Positions 40,404 through 50,209 of a stretch of DNA of 64,000 bases are shown in pieces. Source of the DNA: JBGPTF01 sp041490445 (GTDB lineage Bacteria; Acidobacteriota; Terriglobia; Acidiferrales; UBA7541). The DNA lies in contig JBGPTF010000009.1 in the NCBI GenBank assembly GCA_041490445.1, forward strand, positions 1 through 64,000, written 5' to 3'. The notes beneath the pieces were generated by a model. The model ran no database searches and was not told the DNA's origin. It saw nothing but the letters and a program-made list of their open reading frames with translations. The position numbers were made by a program, and so were the translations under genes. Within the stretch, counting starts at the first letter, position 1. Every line of letters begins with the position of its first letter.

Positions 40404-40892
40404 CTACCAATCCGAGTATTTCGTTCCGTCGAGCGCGGTGCCGGTGGAGCGCGTAAAGACGTCGAACACGTCCTGGCTGCCCCAGCTTTGCGAATCCGGA
40501 TCATCCTGCACGGAGCGCATTCCCCAATCCCTTGTTCCGGTCATCGGATCCACCGGGATCCGGCGGAGGAAGCGCACGTGACGATCCGGCGCTCCGGCGA
40601 GCTGCACGCCAGTCACGAGCGTGTCGAGATCGGGTGGATAGCCCTCCGTGCCGGCCTTCACCTGAATCAGATTTTTGTCCGCGGCGTCCTTGTAACGGTC
40701 GATCGCGGTCCGCATCTCACGCAGCGCCTCGCGAAGCTGCTGTTCGCGCTGGCGCTTGATGCTGAGGCGGGCCACCGGCAGCGCCGTGCTCGCCAGGATC
40801 ATCAAGATGCCGCAGGCGATGATGAGTTCGAGCAGCGTCATGCCCGCCGCGCTGCGGGCCATCCTGTTGCAGTGCATCGTTCTTATTTTCAT
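40404..40892 (-). CDS. second pseudopilin
   Basis: A 162-residue pilin-like protein cleaved at RSAAG|MTLLELIIACGILM (after Gly 17). The globular part repeats the GspG outline: LREALREMRTAIDRYKDAAD, YPPDLDTLVTGVQ and RRIPVDPMTGTRDWGM, ending SDW like its neighbour (SSW). The two genes therefore look like a tandem duplication of one pseudopilin. It sits three bases after the secretin stop. Type II secretion or a type-IV-pilus-like assembly are both possible; ATPase and inner-membrane platform genes are not in the window. Confidence 0.82.
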   Translation of the reverse strand: MKIRTMHCNRMARSAAGMTLLELIIACGILMILASTALPVARLSIKRQREQQLREALREMRTAIDRYKDAADKNLIQVKAGTEGYPPDLDTLVTGVQLAGAPDRHVRFLRRIPVDPMTGTRDWGMRSVQDDPDSQSWGSQDVFDVFTRSTGTALDGTKYSDW

Positions 40893-40895
40893 GGC

Positions 40896-43187
40896 CTACT
40901 GCACCGTGATCGTGGCCTGCTGGGAAGCCATCGGAATGGGCCGCTGCTGCGAGTCGCGGGGGTTCACCTGCAAGATCTGGAGCGTCGAGATCCCCGGGCC
41001 GACTGCATGGATGACGATGCCGAGCAGCGTACCGGTGCCGCTGACGCCCGGCGTGTTCGGCTGGCGCGTGGCTGAAATAATTGCTTCGCCGCGCTGCTGA
41101 TCGACGCGCTGAACGATCGCGATTTCCTGCGTCCCGCCGGAAAGGAAGCCGCCGTGGCGTACCTCGTCGATCTGGATCACCGCAGGGTTGTACTTCAGCA
41201 GCAACGGAATCGAGAACAGGTCATTCACGCCATCCACAATCAGCCCGATCGTTGTGGAGTCGCCCGCCTTCAGCGCTGGAGTCGCGGGCTCGAAACGCAG
41301 CCGTGCGGCGCCCGCGGGCTGCGGCAGTTGCGCGGAGGCCGGCGACGGCTGGGGCGGGGCAGCGGGCGATGTCCCCGTGGACGCCGGCGGTACGAGCGGA
41401 ACCGGCGCGGGCAAGCTCATCTCATCTTCCTTGTACACTCGAACATTCGTGTCGGTTCCGGCTGCGAGTGAGCGCAGATTCTCCGCAGTGATGCTCGGCA
41501 AGCGGATGACGCGCGGCGTCAGGATGATCAGGACTTCCTTGTCGGCCAATTCGGTGTGCTCGTTCGAGAAGAAATAGCGGAGGAACGGAATGTGGGAGAC
41601 GCCGGGCCAGCCGCTCAGATTCTTTATGACTTCGCGCTCGATCAATCCGCCGAGGATATTCGCCTCGCCCTCTTTCAGGCGGATGTCGTGGTCGATTTTG
41701 TTCTGGCTGATCACCGGCTGGTCAATCCCTCCGATGCTGCGCGTACCGGAAACCGAGGAGACCTCGATGGACAGCTTCATGCTGACGTCGCCGTCGGGAT
41801 GGACGCGAGGCGTGACGTCAATGTTCACGCCCACGTCGATGTACTGGAATTGCGTATTCACCAGAGGGTTGATCACGCCCGCACCGCCGCCCACGCCCAC
41901 TCCGACTCCGGCCTGAAAGCTGCCGGTGGCGATGGGAATGCGATCGCCGATGCGGACCTTGGCCGTCTGACCATCGGTCACGCGGATTTCAGGATTCTGA
42001 ATGATGCGGGTGGTGTTGTCGGTGAGGAGCGCGTTGGCCACCGCACCGGGGAGCGTGAGGCTGTAATCCGAAGTGGACAGATGCTTCAGGTTATTCAAGG
42101 TAACTTGCGGTGAAGAAGTCGTCCCGGTCGTGGTTCCGCTTGTGGAGCTGCCGGTGCTGCCCGGTCCAAGCGCGCTGCGCGGCGTAAAGGAAAGCACAGC
42201 GCTGCTGCCCGGCTGGATGCCGAGATCGCGGAGGCGGTCGAGTCTTGCCTGCAGCACCTCCACCTGGATGACGACCTCGGGCTTGGCCTTGTCGATGTCT
42301 CGAATGATTTTTCCAGCGAGGGTGAGCTTGTCAGGGGTGTCGCGGATGATGATGGCGTTCTGCTGATTCACTTGCGTTATGCGGCGGAGATCGAGCAATT
42401 GACGCAGGCCGGTCACGATTTCAGTGAGGTCCTGCGGAGTCACGGTGTTCGAGAGATAAAACGTCTGGACGACCTGGTCTTCGAAGTCCTTGCGCTTCTG
42501 GGTTTGATCCGGCGCAACGACGATGATGTTGCTCGTCAGCGGCTTCCAAAACGCTTTGCTCTCGAGCGAAACGGCGTCGAGGGCCTGCTCGAGGGTGACG
42601 TTCGGCAACTCGACCGAGATGCGCCGCGAGTTGAAATCGGGATCGAAGATGACGGTGAGGCCGGCGAGTTTCGCGATCGTTTCGAAGACGATGCGCGCTT
42701 CGTTCGTCATTTTCAGGTTGATGGGTTCGCGCGAGAGCGGCTTCAGTTCAGGGGGTAAGGAAGCAAGGTCACTTGTGCCCGGTGGTGTCGTGGCCGGCGA
42801 TTTGAGAGCCTCGGCCGCCTTCGCCGCGGCGATCAAGTCGAGCGTCTTCTGCAGCTCTTGCTCGGCGATAGCGCTCGAGGGATCGATACCGCGGGCCTTC
42901 TGGAATTCGCCCAGCGCGGTTTGCAGATCACCGGCAGCGCACGCCTTCTGCCCCTGCTGGATATGCCACTGTCCCGTGGTGAAACGCATGCGGGTGGCCC
43001 GGAGCCTGTATTCCGCATTGGTGGGGTCTTCGCGGAGCGCGCGGGTGTAGTGCACCAGGGCGGAATCGTAGTCCTGAGCGGACTCGGCCTGCCGAGCCGC
43101 CTTGAACTCCGGGGAGCCCTTGGGGCAACCTGCAAGGAAGAGGGTACTTAGTCCGAGCAACGACACGTAGAAGTACCGGCGCTGCAT
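40896..43187 (-). CDS. secretin (GspD/PilQ-like) lipoprotein with C-terminal cohesin domain
   Basis: A 763-residue outer-membrane secretin. The lipobox LSTLFLAGC gives a lipidated Cys 21. Two to three TPR-like helices follow (QDYDSALVHYTRALREDPTN), then an STN/N0-like domain (INLKMTNEARIVFETIAKLA), N1-type domains with AIIIRDTPDKLTLAGKIIRD, and the secretin core: IQNPEIRVTDGQTAKVRIGD, VGVNIDVTPRVHPDGDV and KEVLIILTPRVIR. After a Pro-rich linker a cohesin-like domain ends the protein (ARLRFEPATPALKAGDSTTI, PLLLKYNPAVIQIDE, GEAIISATRQPNTPG). That fusion is common in acidobacteria. ATG 43187 follows GGAGG. Operon with two pseudopilins. Confidence 0.88.
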   Translation of the reverse strand: MQRRYFYVSLLGLSTLFLAGCPKGSPEFKAARQAESAQDYDSALVHYTRALREDPTNAEYRLRATRMRFTTGQWHIQQGQKACAAGDLQTALGEFQKARGIDPSSAIAEQELQKTLDLIAAAKAAEALKSPATTPPGTSDLASLPPELKPLSREPINLKMTNEARIVFETIAKLAGLTVIFDPDFNSRRISVELPNVTLEQALDAVSLESKAFWKPLTSNIIVVAPDQTQKRKDFEDQVVQTFYLSNTVTPQDLTEIVTGLRQLLDLRRITQVNQQNAIIIRDTPDKLTLAGKIIRDIDKAKPEVVIQVEVLQARLDRLRDLGIQPGSSAVLSFTPRSALGPGSTGSSTSGTTTGTTSSPQVTLNNLKHLSTSDYSLTLPGAVANALLTDNTTRIIQNPEIRVTDGQTAKVRIGDRIPIATGSFQAGVGVGVGGGAGVINPLVNTQFQYIDVGVNIDVTPRVHPDGDVSMKLSIEVSSVSGTRSIGGIDQPVISQNKIDHDIRLKEGEANILGGLIEREVIKNLSGWPGVSHIPFLRYFFSNEHTELADKEVLIILTPRVIRLPSITAENLRSLAAGTDTNVRVYKEDEMSLPAPVPLVPPASTGTSPAAPPQPSPASAQLPQPAGAARLRFEPATPALKAGDSTTIGLIVDGVNDLFSIPLLLKYNPAVIQIDEVRHGGFLSGGTQEIAIVQRVDQQRGEAIISATRQPNTPGVSGTGTLLGIVIHAVGPGISTLQILQVNPRDSQQRPIPMASQQATITVQ

Positions 43188-43306
43188 GGGCCTCCGCGGA
43201 ACGACAAAAACGCACCACCAGTTTAACACCGGCGTTAATACCCATCAAGGGCGGAACAAGCTCCTGGCTTGCCACAAATTACTGGCGGCGGCTATGATAC
43301 CCCTCC

Positions 43307-43795
43307 GTGTCCCCAAACCCGAAAAAGTCGGGTTCTGAACGAGTTAAGGTGGTTGCGCAAAACCGCTCCGCCTCCTATAACTACGACTTGCTCGACAAGT
43401 ACGAGGCGGGGCTGGTGCTGGTGGGGACGGAGGTCAAGAGCCTCCGCGAGGGCAAGGGCAGCCTGCGAGAGGCCTACGCGGAGGCGCGCGGGGGGGAACT
43501 CTGGCTCGTCAACTTCCATATTCCTGAGTATCTGCCCGGAGGATACAACAATCACGACCCGCTTCGCCGGCGAAAGCTGCTGCTGAATCGCCGTGAAATC
43601 GACAAGCTCTCCGGGCAGATTCAACAAAAAGGGCTGACCCTGATTCCGCTGCGCATCTACTTTCGAGATGGGATTGCCAAGTGCGAGCTGGCGCTTGCGC
43701 GCGGCAAGAAAACCTGGGACCGGCGCCAGGCGGAGCGCGAAAAAGAAGACCGGCGGGAAACGAAAGAGGCGATTTACCGCTACCGCCGTCGCTAA
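43307..43795 (+). CDS. smpB: SsrA-binding protein
   Basis: SmpB binds tmRNA and the ribosome during trans-translation. The 162-residue protein shows VVAQNRSASYNYDLLDKYEA, GLVLVGTEVKSLREGKGSLR, the LVNFHIPEYLPGGYNNHDPL core strand, RRRKLLLNRREIDKL and the basic tail AKCELALARGKKTWDRRQAE that enters the decoding centre. It starts with GTG 43307 and has normal length. pepA follows 28 bases later on the same strand. Confidence 0.96.
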   Translation: MSPNPKKSGSERVKVVAQNRSASYNYDLLDKYEAGLVLVGTEVKSLREGKGSLREAYAEARGGELWLVNFHIPEYLPGGYNNHDPLRRRKLLLNRREIDKLSGQIQQKGLTLIPLRIYFRDGIAKCELALARGKKTWDRRQAEREKEDRRETKEAIYRYRRR

Positions 43796-43823
43796 TCCAA
43801 ATTCATCGTGGAAACGAGGAGCT

Positions 43824-45314
43824 ATGGAGATTCTTCTGGAGTCAAAGGTGCTTTCTTCGATTTCGACGGAAGCGCTCGTTACGTATGTGTTCGACAAAGA
43901 GGATCGGATCGAAGGCGTCGTATCTGAAATCGATCGCGTGATGGAGGGGCGGCTGCGCCCGCTGACGGCGAGCGGCGAGCTGACCGGCAAGGCGTTTGAG
44001 ATGGTGCTGGTGCACTATCCGGCAGGACTGGCGGCGCAGCGGTTGCTGCTGGCCGGGGCGGGCAAAGAGGAGAAATTCACCGTCGCGGAGCTGCGCAAGG
44101 TTGCGGGCGCAGCGCTCCGCCACCTCAAATCGCGAGGCGTGAAGAAGTTCACATTTCTCGCGCGTGAAGGCCAGCGCTCTCCCGAAGCTGCGCAAGCCGT
44201 CACGGAGGGATTAGTGGCCGCCGATTTCGAGTCGGACAAGTACCGCACCGAGAAGAAGAATCACAAGGAAATTCAATCCGTTGCGCTGGCCGGGTGGGAC
44301 GCCTCGGGCCGCGCGGCACTCGAGAAGGCCATCGAGCGCGGGCGCGTGGTTGCGGAATCGCAGAATTTTGCGCGTGACTTGATCAACGAGCCGTCCAACC
44401 GGCTCACGCCGCGCATCCTTGCGGAACGCGCCGAGGTGATGGCGCGCGAAGCCGGTTTGAAAATTGAGATTCTCGAGGAAAAGAAAATCGCCGAATTGAA
44501 GATGGGTGCGCTGCTGGGCGTCGCGCAGGGTAGCGAAGAGCCGCCCCGCGTCATCGTCTTGCGCTACACCCCGGAAAAGCCGCGCGAGGGAGCGCCGGTG
44601 CTCGGCCTGATCGGCAAAGCCGTCACGTTTGATACGGGGGGCATTTCCATCAAGCCGAGTTCAGGGATGGAAAAAATGAAGTACGACATGGGCGGGGGCG
44701 GCACGATGCTCGGCGTGATGCGCGCGCTGGCGCGCTTGAAGCCTGCCGTGAGCGTTATCGCCGTCATCCCCGCGACGGAAAACATGCCCGGCGGGCGGGC
44801 GCAGAAGCCCGGCGACGTGCAGGTGGCCATGTCCGGTAAGACGATCGAAGTGATCAACACCGATGCCGAGGGCCGCCTGATTCTTGCCGACGGAATCACC
44901 TATGCGAGAAGGCTCGGCTGCACGCACCTGGTGGATGCCGCCACGCTCACGGGCGCGATCGAAGTCGCGCTCGCCAACGTGAACGTGGGCGCGTTTGGAC
45001 AGCCGCGCGAATTCCTGGACAAGCTACTCGATAGCTCGCGCGCCGCCGGCGAAAAAATGTGGCCGATGCCGCTCGATGACGAATATGAGGAGATGATCAA
45101 AAGCACGATCGCCGATATTCGCAATACCGGCAGCGGCAAAGGCGGCGGCGCGATCACCGCGGCATGGTTTCTGAAAGAGTTTGCCGAAGACATGCCGTGG
45201 GTGCACCTCGATATCGCAGCAACCTGCTGGAACGACGATGGCAAGCCCTGGCTCGCCAAGGGTCCGACCGGGATCGCTGTTCGCACCCTGATTGATCTGG
45301 CGATGAAGCTGTAG
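43824..45314 (+). CDS. pepA: leucyl aminopeptidase (M17)
   Basis: A cytoplasmic, two-metal M17 aminopeptidase of 496 residues. The catalytic half carries GKAVTFDTGGISIKPSSGME (metal Asp and Lys), KMKYDMGGGGTMLGVMRAL and the signature NTDAEGRLILADGITYA, followed by HLVDAATLTGAIEVAL. The N-terminal macrodomain-like part is present (about residues 1-170). ATG 43824 lies behind GAGGAG; the frame can be read from 43668 but those residues overlap smpB. A strong hairpin after the stop separates it from the convergent lipoprotein gene. Confidence 0.95.
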   Translation: MEILLESKVLSSISTEALVTYVFDKEDRIEGVVSEIDRVMEGRLRPLTASGELTGKAFEMVLVHYPAGLAAQRLLLAGAGKEEKFTVAELRKVAGAALRHLKSRGVKKFTFLAREGQRSPEAAQAVTEGLVAADFESDKYRTEKKNHKEIQSVALAGWDASGRAALEKAIERGRVVAESQNFARDLINEPSNRLTPRILAERAEVMAREAGLKIEILEEKKIAELKMGALLGVAQGSEEPPRVIVLRYTPEKPREGAPVLGLIGKAVTFDTGGISIKPSSGMEKMKYDMGGGGTMLGVMRALARLKPAVSVIAVIPATENMPGGRAQKPGDVQVAMSGKTIEVINTDAEGRLILADGITYARRLGCTHLVDAATLTGAIEVALANVNVGAFGQPREFLDKLLDSSRAAGEKMWPMPLDDEYEEMIKSTIADIRNTGSGKGGGAITAAWFLKEFAEDMPWVHLDIAATCWNDDGKPWLAKGPTGIAVRTLIDLAMKL

Positions 45315-45334
45315 CCGATTCGCGAGTGATCTTC

Positions 45335-45360
45335 CAGGGGCAGGTCTTGACCTGCCCCTG
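45335..45360. terminator. bidirectional hairpin between convergent genes
   Basis: CAGGGGCAGGTC-tt-GACCTGCCCCTG is a perfect 12-base-pair inverted repeat, 20 bases after the pepA stop and 36 before the end of the reverse lipoprotein gene. No T-run is adjacent on the forward side, but position fits a shared terminator. Confidence 0.5.
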
Positions 45361-45396
45361 TCGTATTGAACTCTGCCTGGGTTTCTGCGGCCGCCG

Positions 45397-47376
45397 TCAG
45401 AACTGCTTCGCCAACTGCCCGACGATTACCTCGGAGGCGTCAGTCCCGATGAAGAGGATTGTCGGACCTCCCGTGTGAAAAATCACCAGATGCCGAGTGC
45501 CGGCCGAGGTTTGCAGCGTTGCTGTGCCGCGGCCGTTGGACGCCACCGTATTCGTTCCGGAAGCTTGCGCGCCGCTAGAAAGAGTGCCGTGGTTGTTGAG
45601 GTCGAGGGTGCCCTGCCAGTTGCCCGCACCGTCCGCGGTGAGTTGCACGACGGCGTCCATCGCACCGCCGCTGTTCACGCCGTCGAAGGACAGCGCGAGG
45701 CTGCCTTTGAGAATCGCCGTGGACAATGAGGTGGCCAGTTGCGCGTTCGCAGCCCCCGAACTCACCACGCCGGTATCCATTTCGAGGAGCTCGACGACGC
45801 CATTGGCGGCAGGATACACGGCGAAATGGAACGTTCCGAGCGGCGTGTTGAGCGTGGCCGTGCCGCGCCCGTTGGACGAGATACTGTATGTTCCCGTGAA
45901 GGCCTGATTCAGCGTGGCGACGCCGTTGTTGTTAAAATCTTCGATGCCATTTTGGAGGTTGCCGTTCCCATCGGCGAAGAAAAAGCCTCCGGCAGCGAGG
46001 GGGCCGGCGCCGCTCGCTCCCCCCACCGTGAAGACGAAGTTTCCTGAAAGTGTGCTCACGCTCAATGGCCCGAACGGCTGGCTGAGGACCTCGCCGCTCA
46101 GCAACGGCGTGATGTCGAGTCCCACGAATTTCAAAACTCCGCTGCGGACAATGTAGAAGCTGAAGTGAAACGAGCCGAGAGAGCTGGTGATGGTCGCAGT
46201 CCCGCGGCCGTTCGATCCCACGCCGTAGGAACCGGTCAGCGCCAGATTCGCGGAGACGGCCCCGCCGTCATTCGCATCGCCGGCGCCACTCGTGATGCCA
46301 CCACCGCCATCCGCCGAGAACGCGCCGCCAAAGGTCAGGGGATTTCCAAAGCCATCGATCCCGGAAAAATTGAAGGCATATTTGCCCTGGATTGCGGCGG
46401 TTGAGAATGCCGAAGCATCCTGCGCGTCGAAGGCGCCAGTCCCGGTCGCGTTGCCGTCAAATCGAACGACAAGCGCATGCAGGTTGGAGACGAGAGCGAA
46501 GCGCAGATTGGAGGTCCCGGACGAAGTATTGATCTGAGCGCTGCCGCGCCCGTCGGGGCCAACGGAGTAGGTGCCCGTCAGCGCGACGTTGGTGGCAATT
46601 ACGCCGCTGTTATTCACATCCTCTACGCCCGAGGTGAGATTCCCGTTACCGTCCGCCTGAAAACTCCCGGCAACCGCGAATAACCCGGTCGCATTCGAGC
46701 CCGAGACCGCAAAGGCATAACTGCCTCGCAGGGAAGCGTTCGAGAAAGTGATTGTGGCCGTCGCCGAGCCCGAGGTGTTCTGCGAATTCAACGCCACTGC
46801 CGTGATGGTGACGGAGCCACCGGGCGGAGGGGAGAGTGGCGCCGTGTAAACGCCCAGGGTCGTGATCGTCCCAGTGGCACTGCTGCCGCCGATGACTCCG
46901 TTCACTTGCCAGGTCACCTGGTTTGTCTGATTGCCCGCGACGTTTGCCGTGAAGGATTGGGTGCCGCCAGCGGGAACACTGACTAAACCTGGAGAAACCG
47001 TCACAAGGGCGGCGGGGATCACCGTGACCGTGGCCGTCGCCGACGTCTTGTTATCCGCCTGCGCGGTGGCCTTGATCGTCATGGTCGCAGGACTGGGCAC
47101 CGTTGCGGGAGCGGTGTAGAGGCCAGTCGTGGAGATTGTGCCGAGCGTTGAGTTCCCGCCGGTCGTCCCGTTGACTTGCCAGGTAACTCCCTTGTTCGTG
47201 GAACCAGTCACCGTGGCAGTGAATTGCGCGGTCAATCCAACCGGGACGTTCACCGAGGCTGGGGCCATCCCGATGGTGAGGGCATTGCTGGTGGTGCCAT
47301 TTGATGAGCCGCTGCACCCTAAAAGGCTCACGCCTGCAACGACGAGGACGCAGATCAGGATCGGGAATCGCCTCAC
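45397..47376 (-). CDS. lipoprotein with two Ig-like and four repeated beta modules
   Basis: A 659-residue surface or periplasmic lipoprotein with lipobox VSLLGC (Cys 21). Two Big_2-like Ig repeats cover about residues 33-118 and 122-212; each contains V.WQVNG and YTAP. Four modules of roughly 105 residues follow, each with 'L.G.Y.F..SG', 'F.ADGNGN...G..D.NN.G', 'L.G.Y.V..NGRG.A...', and a C-terminal hydrophobic strand. The repeats are typical of acidobacterial extracellular proteins of unknown role. Its ATG overlaps the stop of the DUF5666 gene (ATGA), so both are co-translated. Confidence 0.75.
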   Translation of the reverse strand: MRRFPILICVLVVAGVSLLGCSGSSNGTTSNALTIGMAPASVNVPVGLTAQFTATVTGSTNKGVTWQVNGTTGGNSTLGTISTTGLYTAPATVPSPATMTIKATAQADNKTSATATVTVIPAALVTVSPGLVSVPAGGTQSFTANVAGNQTNQVTWQVNGVIGGSSATGTITTLGVYTAPLSPPPGGSVTITAVALNSQNTSGSATATITFSNASLRGSYAFAVSGSNATGLFAVAGSFQADGNGNLTSGVEDVNNSGVIATNVALTGTYSVGPDGRGSAQINTSSGTSNLRFALVSNLHALVVRFDGNATGTGAFDAQDASAFSTAAIQGKYAFNFSGIDGFGNPLTFGGAFSADGGGGITSGAGDANDGGAVSANLALTGSYGVGSNGRGTATITSSLGSFHFSFYIVRSGVLKFVGLDITPLLSGEVLSQPFGPLSVSTLSGNFVFTVGGASGAGPLAAGGFFFADGNGNLQNGIEDFNNNGVATLNQAFTGTYSISSNGRGTATLNTPLGTFHFAVYPAANGVVELLEMDTGVVSSGAANAQLATSLSTAILKGSLALSFDGVNSGGAMDAVVQLTADGAGNWQGTLDLNNHGTLSSGAQASGTNTVASNGRGTATLQTSAGTRHLVIFHTGGPTILFIGTDASEVIVGQLAKQF

Positions 47377-47855
47377 GGCCTGCCCCCCTTCGCTGCTTGT
47401 GGAACGGCGCCGCGCATGGCTCCCGGAGTGGCGAGGGGGATTCCCTGCCGGTTCCGCAAGATCAGGAAGCGATTATTGGCGGTTACAACTCGGGCGAGAA
47501 GCACCGGCTTGGCGCTCGACGAATCCATCGAGCCGACGATTTCGACCGTCTCGCCGGCAGACAAACCCAGTGGCGCGACGACGCCCATCTGTGTTGCAGA
47601 CCCCAGGTGAACATCGATCAGACCCGCAGCCGTGTCCAGCCGCAGGTGTGTGCCGAGAAGACTGCCGGGTTTTGTTTCGGTCTGCACGGCCTGAATCGTG
47701 CCCTTGACGGTCATTTCGCGCGACCGGTCATAGGCAAGCGCGGCTAGTTCTGGCGACTGCGCCAAAGCGAGATTGCCAAAGCCGACTACGAAAATCGCGC
47801 CTGTGATGCAAAGGGCCAGCAGGAAGGATGCTCTTCCCGGGTGTCTGATTGCCAT
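47373..47855 (-). CDS. DUF5666-like secreted protein
   Basis: A 160-residue exported protein: a signal peptide (ASFLLALCITGAIFVVGFGN, cleavage near ALA-Q), then an OB-like domain with MTVKGTIQAVQTETKPGSLL, THLRLDTAAGLIDVHLGSAT and LSAGETVEIVGSMDSSSAKP, as in DUF5666 proteins. The C-terminal part (LLARVVTANNRFLILRNRQG) resembles segments found near the end of such acidobacterial proteins. ATG 47855 has GGGAGAAAG upstream. Its stop overlaps the start of the Ig lipoprotein (ATGA), so a common role on the cell surface is likely; function unknown. Confidence 0.72.
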   Translation of the reverse strand: MAIRHPGRASFLLALCITGAIFVVGFGNLALAQSPELAALAYDRSREMTVKGTIQAVQTETKPGSLLGTHLRLDTAAGLIDVHLGSATQMGVVAPLGLSAGETVEIVGSMDSSSAKPVLLARVVTANNRFLILRNRQGIPLATPGAMRGAVPQAAKGGRP

Positions 47856-48038
47856 CGAGTTCTTTCTCCCAAGTATTCTTTGCGAATCCGAATTCGATCC
47901 CAAGTCTGAATCTCCGCTGTAGACCACCCCGACGTTCCAGATGCGGATGGTCGCGGACGGGTTGCCGTCCTTCGCGGACCCGCGCAGCCCTTCTCACTAG
48001 CCCGAGACAATCATGCAAGCCGGTCCCTGCCGCTCTGC

Positions 48039-50018
48039 CTACATCTTCTCCGGGGCTTCGATGCCAAGAAGGCCGAGCGCCGTGACAAGCTGGCGCTCGA
48101 TCAGCGCGGCCACCTGCAACAGAAATGCCTTCTTCGCCGGATCCGCCTCCGAGAGGATGTGGTGTTTGTGATAGAAAAGATTAAACCCCTGCGCGAGCTG
48201 GAATGCAAATTTCGCGATGAAGGCCGGCTCGTGGGCGCCGAGCGCTGCCTCCACCTGCGCGCCAAGCGACCCGGCCAGCAGAACAAGTCCCCACAGATCG
48301 TTTCCGTCCGGCGGGGCAAGCAAAGCGGCCACTGCCGCGTCGCTCAACTGTTTTTCAAGTTCTTCGAGCGAGACATCCGGCTGCTGCTCGCGGAGCTTGC
48401 GAAAGATGTTTTTTGCCCGGACGATGGCGTACTGCACGTAGGGTCCCGTTTCTCCTTCGAAGCTCAACGCATCCTTGAAATCGAACGCAATGACCGTCGA
48501 GCGAGTGTACTTCAGCAGGAAATACCGCAGGGCGCCGATCGCGATGGCGTGGGAAATTGCGGCGCGATCCTTTTCGGGCGTCTCCGGCTGCCTCGCATGC
48601 ACTTCCGCTCGCGCGCTCGCTTCCAGACGGTCGAGCAGGTCATCGGCCTTCACGCCCTGGCCTTTGCGCCCGCTCACTTCCACGTGTGTGCGCCTGGCGT
48701 CCTCCGGCGGAATCTCGTATCCCAACTCGGCGGCGCAGCGGAGCGAAAGCGCCACGATTTCGTAGGAGAAATGAACCGATTGCGCGGCCTGTTCCTTAAA
48801 GCCCAGCGCCTCGAGCGCGGCAATGACAATGGACTGCAAATACATCTGCCGCGAGTCGATCACGTTGAACACTTGCGCGGCATGGCCGAAGGCGGGCGCA
48901 TCGGCCTCGCCTCCGGAAGCGCGCGTCTCCCATAGAACATGTCCGTTTGGATAGGTGTGGTAGCGCGCGTAGTGAAACTCCTTGCCGAGCAATCCAAATT
49001 TCCACAGCTGGTAGGCGATGTCCTTGCCAACGTAGGTGACCGTGCCGTTCGAGCGCACGATGATCTTTGCATCCTCGTCGTCATCCGGAGCATCCGCTTC
49101 ACTGTCTTTCTCGAGCTGCATTACCCAGCAGCCCGCGTTCTTGCCGGAAGCGGCCAGGCGGATCGTGCCTCGCTTTTTCAACAGCTCGAACGCCGTCTCC
49201 CAGAACTTCAGTTGCAGGATTTCACTTTCGCGCGGCAAGAGGTCGTACTCGATGCCGAGTCGGCCCATGGTCGCCAGATGGTAGCGGACAATCGCAGTCG
49301 CCACGGTTTCGGCAATCTCGGCGGCAGCGCCGAGACCCTCTTCAATGCCTTGCAGTGTTTCGCCGCGCAGGGCGAGACGCGATTTGTCTTCTTCGAGAAA
49401 CTGCGTCACGCGCGCATAGAGATCCCAGCAGTAATAATCGAAGCGGGGTTGCGCCGCGAGCGTTTTCACCTCGGTAGGAGTTTTCTGTTCGATGTGCACA
49501 AACCCGAGAACCACGTCGGCAACCTGCACGCCCGTGTTGTCGATGTAGTTCTGCACCTCAACGCGGCGGCCGGAGTAACGCAGCAGCCGCACGAATGCGT
49601 CGCCCAGCGCGGCGTTGCGCAGGTGGCCGATGTGCGCCGCCTTGTTCGGATTGATGTTGGTGTGCTCGACGATGGCCTTCGGCGCATCGGGCGGCGCACT
49701 GACAGCCTCGCGGCCCGCGCCTTCGACTGCCGTGCGGAAGAAGGCCGCGCGGTCGAGATACGCGTTCAGGTATCCGCCGCCCGCGACTTCGAGCCGTGCG
49801 ACTCCCTCGATGGGGGCAATCGCGTTGGCCATTTCCTGCGCGAGCAGCCGGGGCGCCTTCTTCAGCTTCCGAGCCAGCTCGAAGCAGACCGGCGAGGCTA
49901 CCTCGCCCATTTCGAGGCGAGGCGGGCGCTCCGTGACGACCGGCACGTCCACGCTGTACACCTTGTGGATGTGCCGCGTCAGCGCTTTGCGGATGCGGGC
50001 TTCGACGGGTTGATACAC
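48039..50018 (-). CDS. argS: arginyl-tRNA synthetase
   Basis: A class I synthetase of 659 residues. The HIGH motif appears in VEHTNINPNKAAHIGHLRNA (about residues 113-132) and the KMSK-like loop in VSGRKGQGVKADDLLDRLEA; ArgRS often lacks a canonical KMSK. The DALR anticodon-binding domain closes the protein (FNLFYHKHHILSEADPAKKA, then LLGIEAPEKM). An N-terminal additional domain (about 1-105) is present. A run-in of promoter-like DNA lies between argS and divergent larC. Length suggests a slightly long bacterial form. Confidence 0.95.
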   Translation of the reverse strand: MYQPVEARIRKALTRHIHKVYSVDVPVVTERPPRLEMGEVASPVCFELARKLKKAPRLLAQEMANAIAPIEGVARLEVAGGGYLNAYLDRAAFFRTAVEGAGREAVSAPPDAPKAIVEHTNINPNKAAHIGHLRNAALGDAFVRLLRYSGRRVEVQNYIDNTGVQVADVVLGFVHIEQKTPTEVKTLAAQPRFDYYCWDLYARVTQFLEEDKSRLALRGETLQGIEEGLGAAAEIAETVATAIVRYHLATMGRLGIEYDLLPRESEILQLKFWETAFELLKKRGTIRLAASGKNAGCWVMQLEKDSEADAPDDDEDAKIIVRSNGTVTYVGKDIAYQLWKFGLLGKEFHYARYHTYPNGHVLWETRASGGEADAPAFGHAAQVFNVIDSRQMYLQSIVIAALEALGFKEQAAQSVHFSYEIVALSLRCAAELGYEIPPEDARRTHVEVSGRKGQGVKADDLLDRLEASARAEVHARQPETPEKDRAAISHAIAIGALRYFLLKYTRSTVIAFDFKDALSFEGETGPYVQYAIVRAKNIFRKLREQQPDVSLEELEKQLSDAAVAALLAPPDGNDLWGLVLLAGSLGAQVEAALGAHEPAFIAKFAFQLAQGFNLFYHKHHILSEADPAKKAFLLQVAALIERQLVTALGLLGIEAPEKM

Positions 50019-50209
50019 GTGTCTCCTGGGCCGCGAAAAAGAATCCGATTATAGGGGGTTATACGGGGTCAGTCAAAAGAGAGGCGGCATCTCACGCGGA
50101 TTCTCGGGGGGTATCCCGGCGCAGATTACGGTAGTCATGCACGGTGTGCAATCAGCGGGCCTGATGGCATGCCGTCTCGGTCGTTTCCAATCTCCAAACT
50201 CGCGCCGAT

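Noticed and set aside
48939..50054. 371-codon forward frame over argS
   Set aside because: Antisense to the conserved synthetase core; no start signals.
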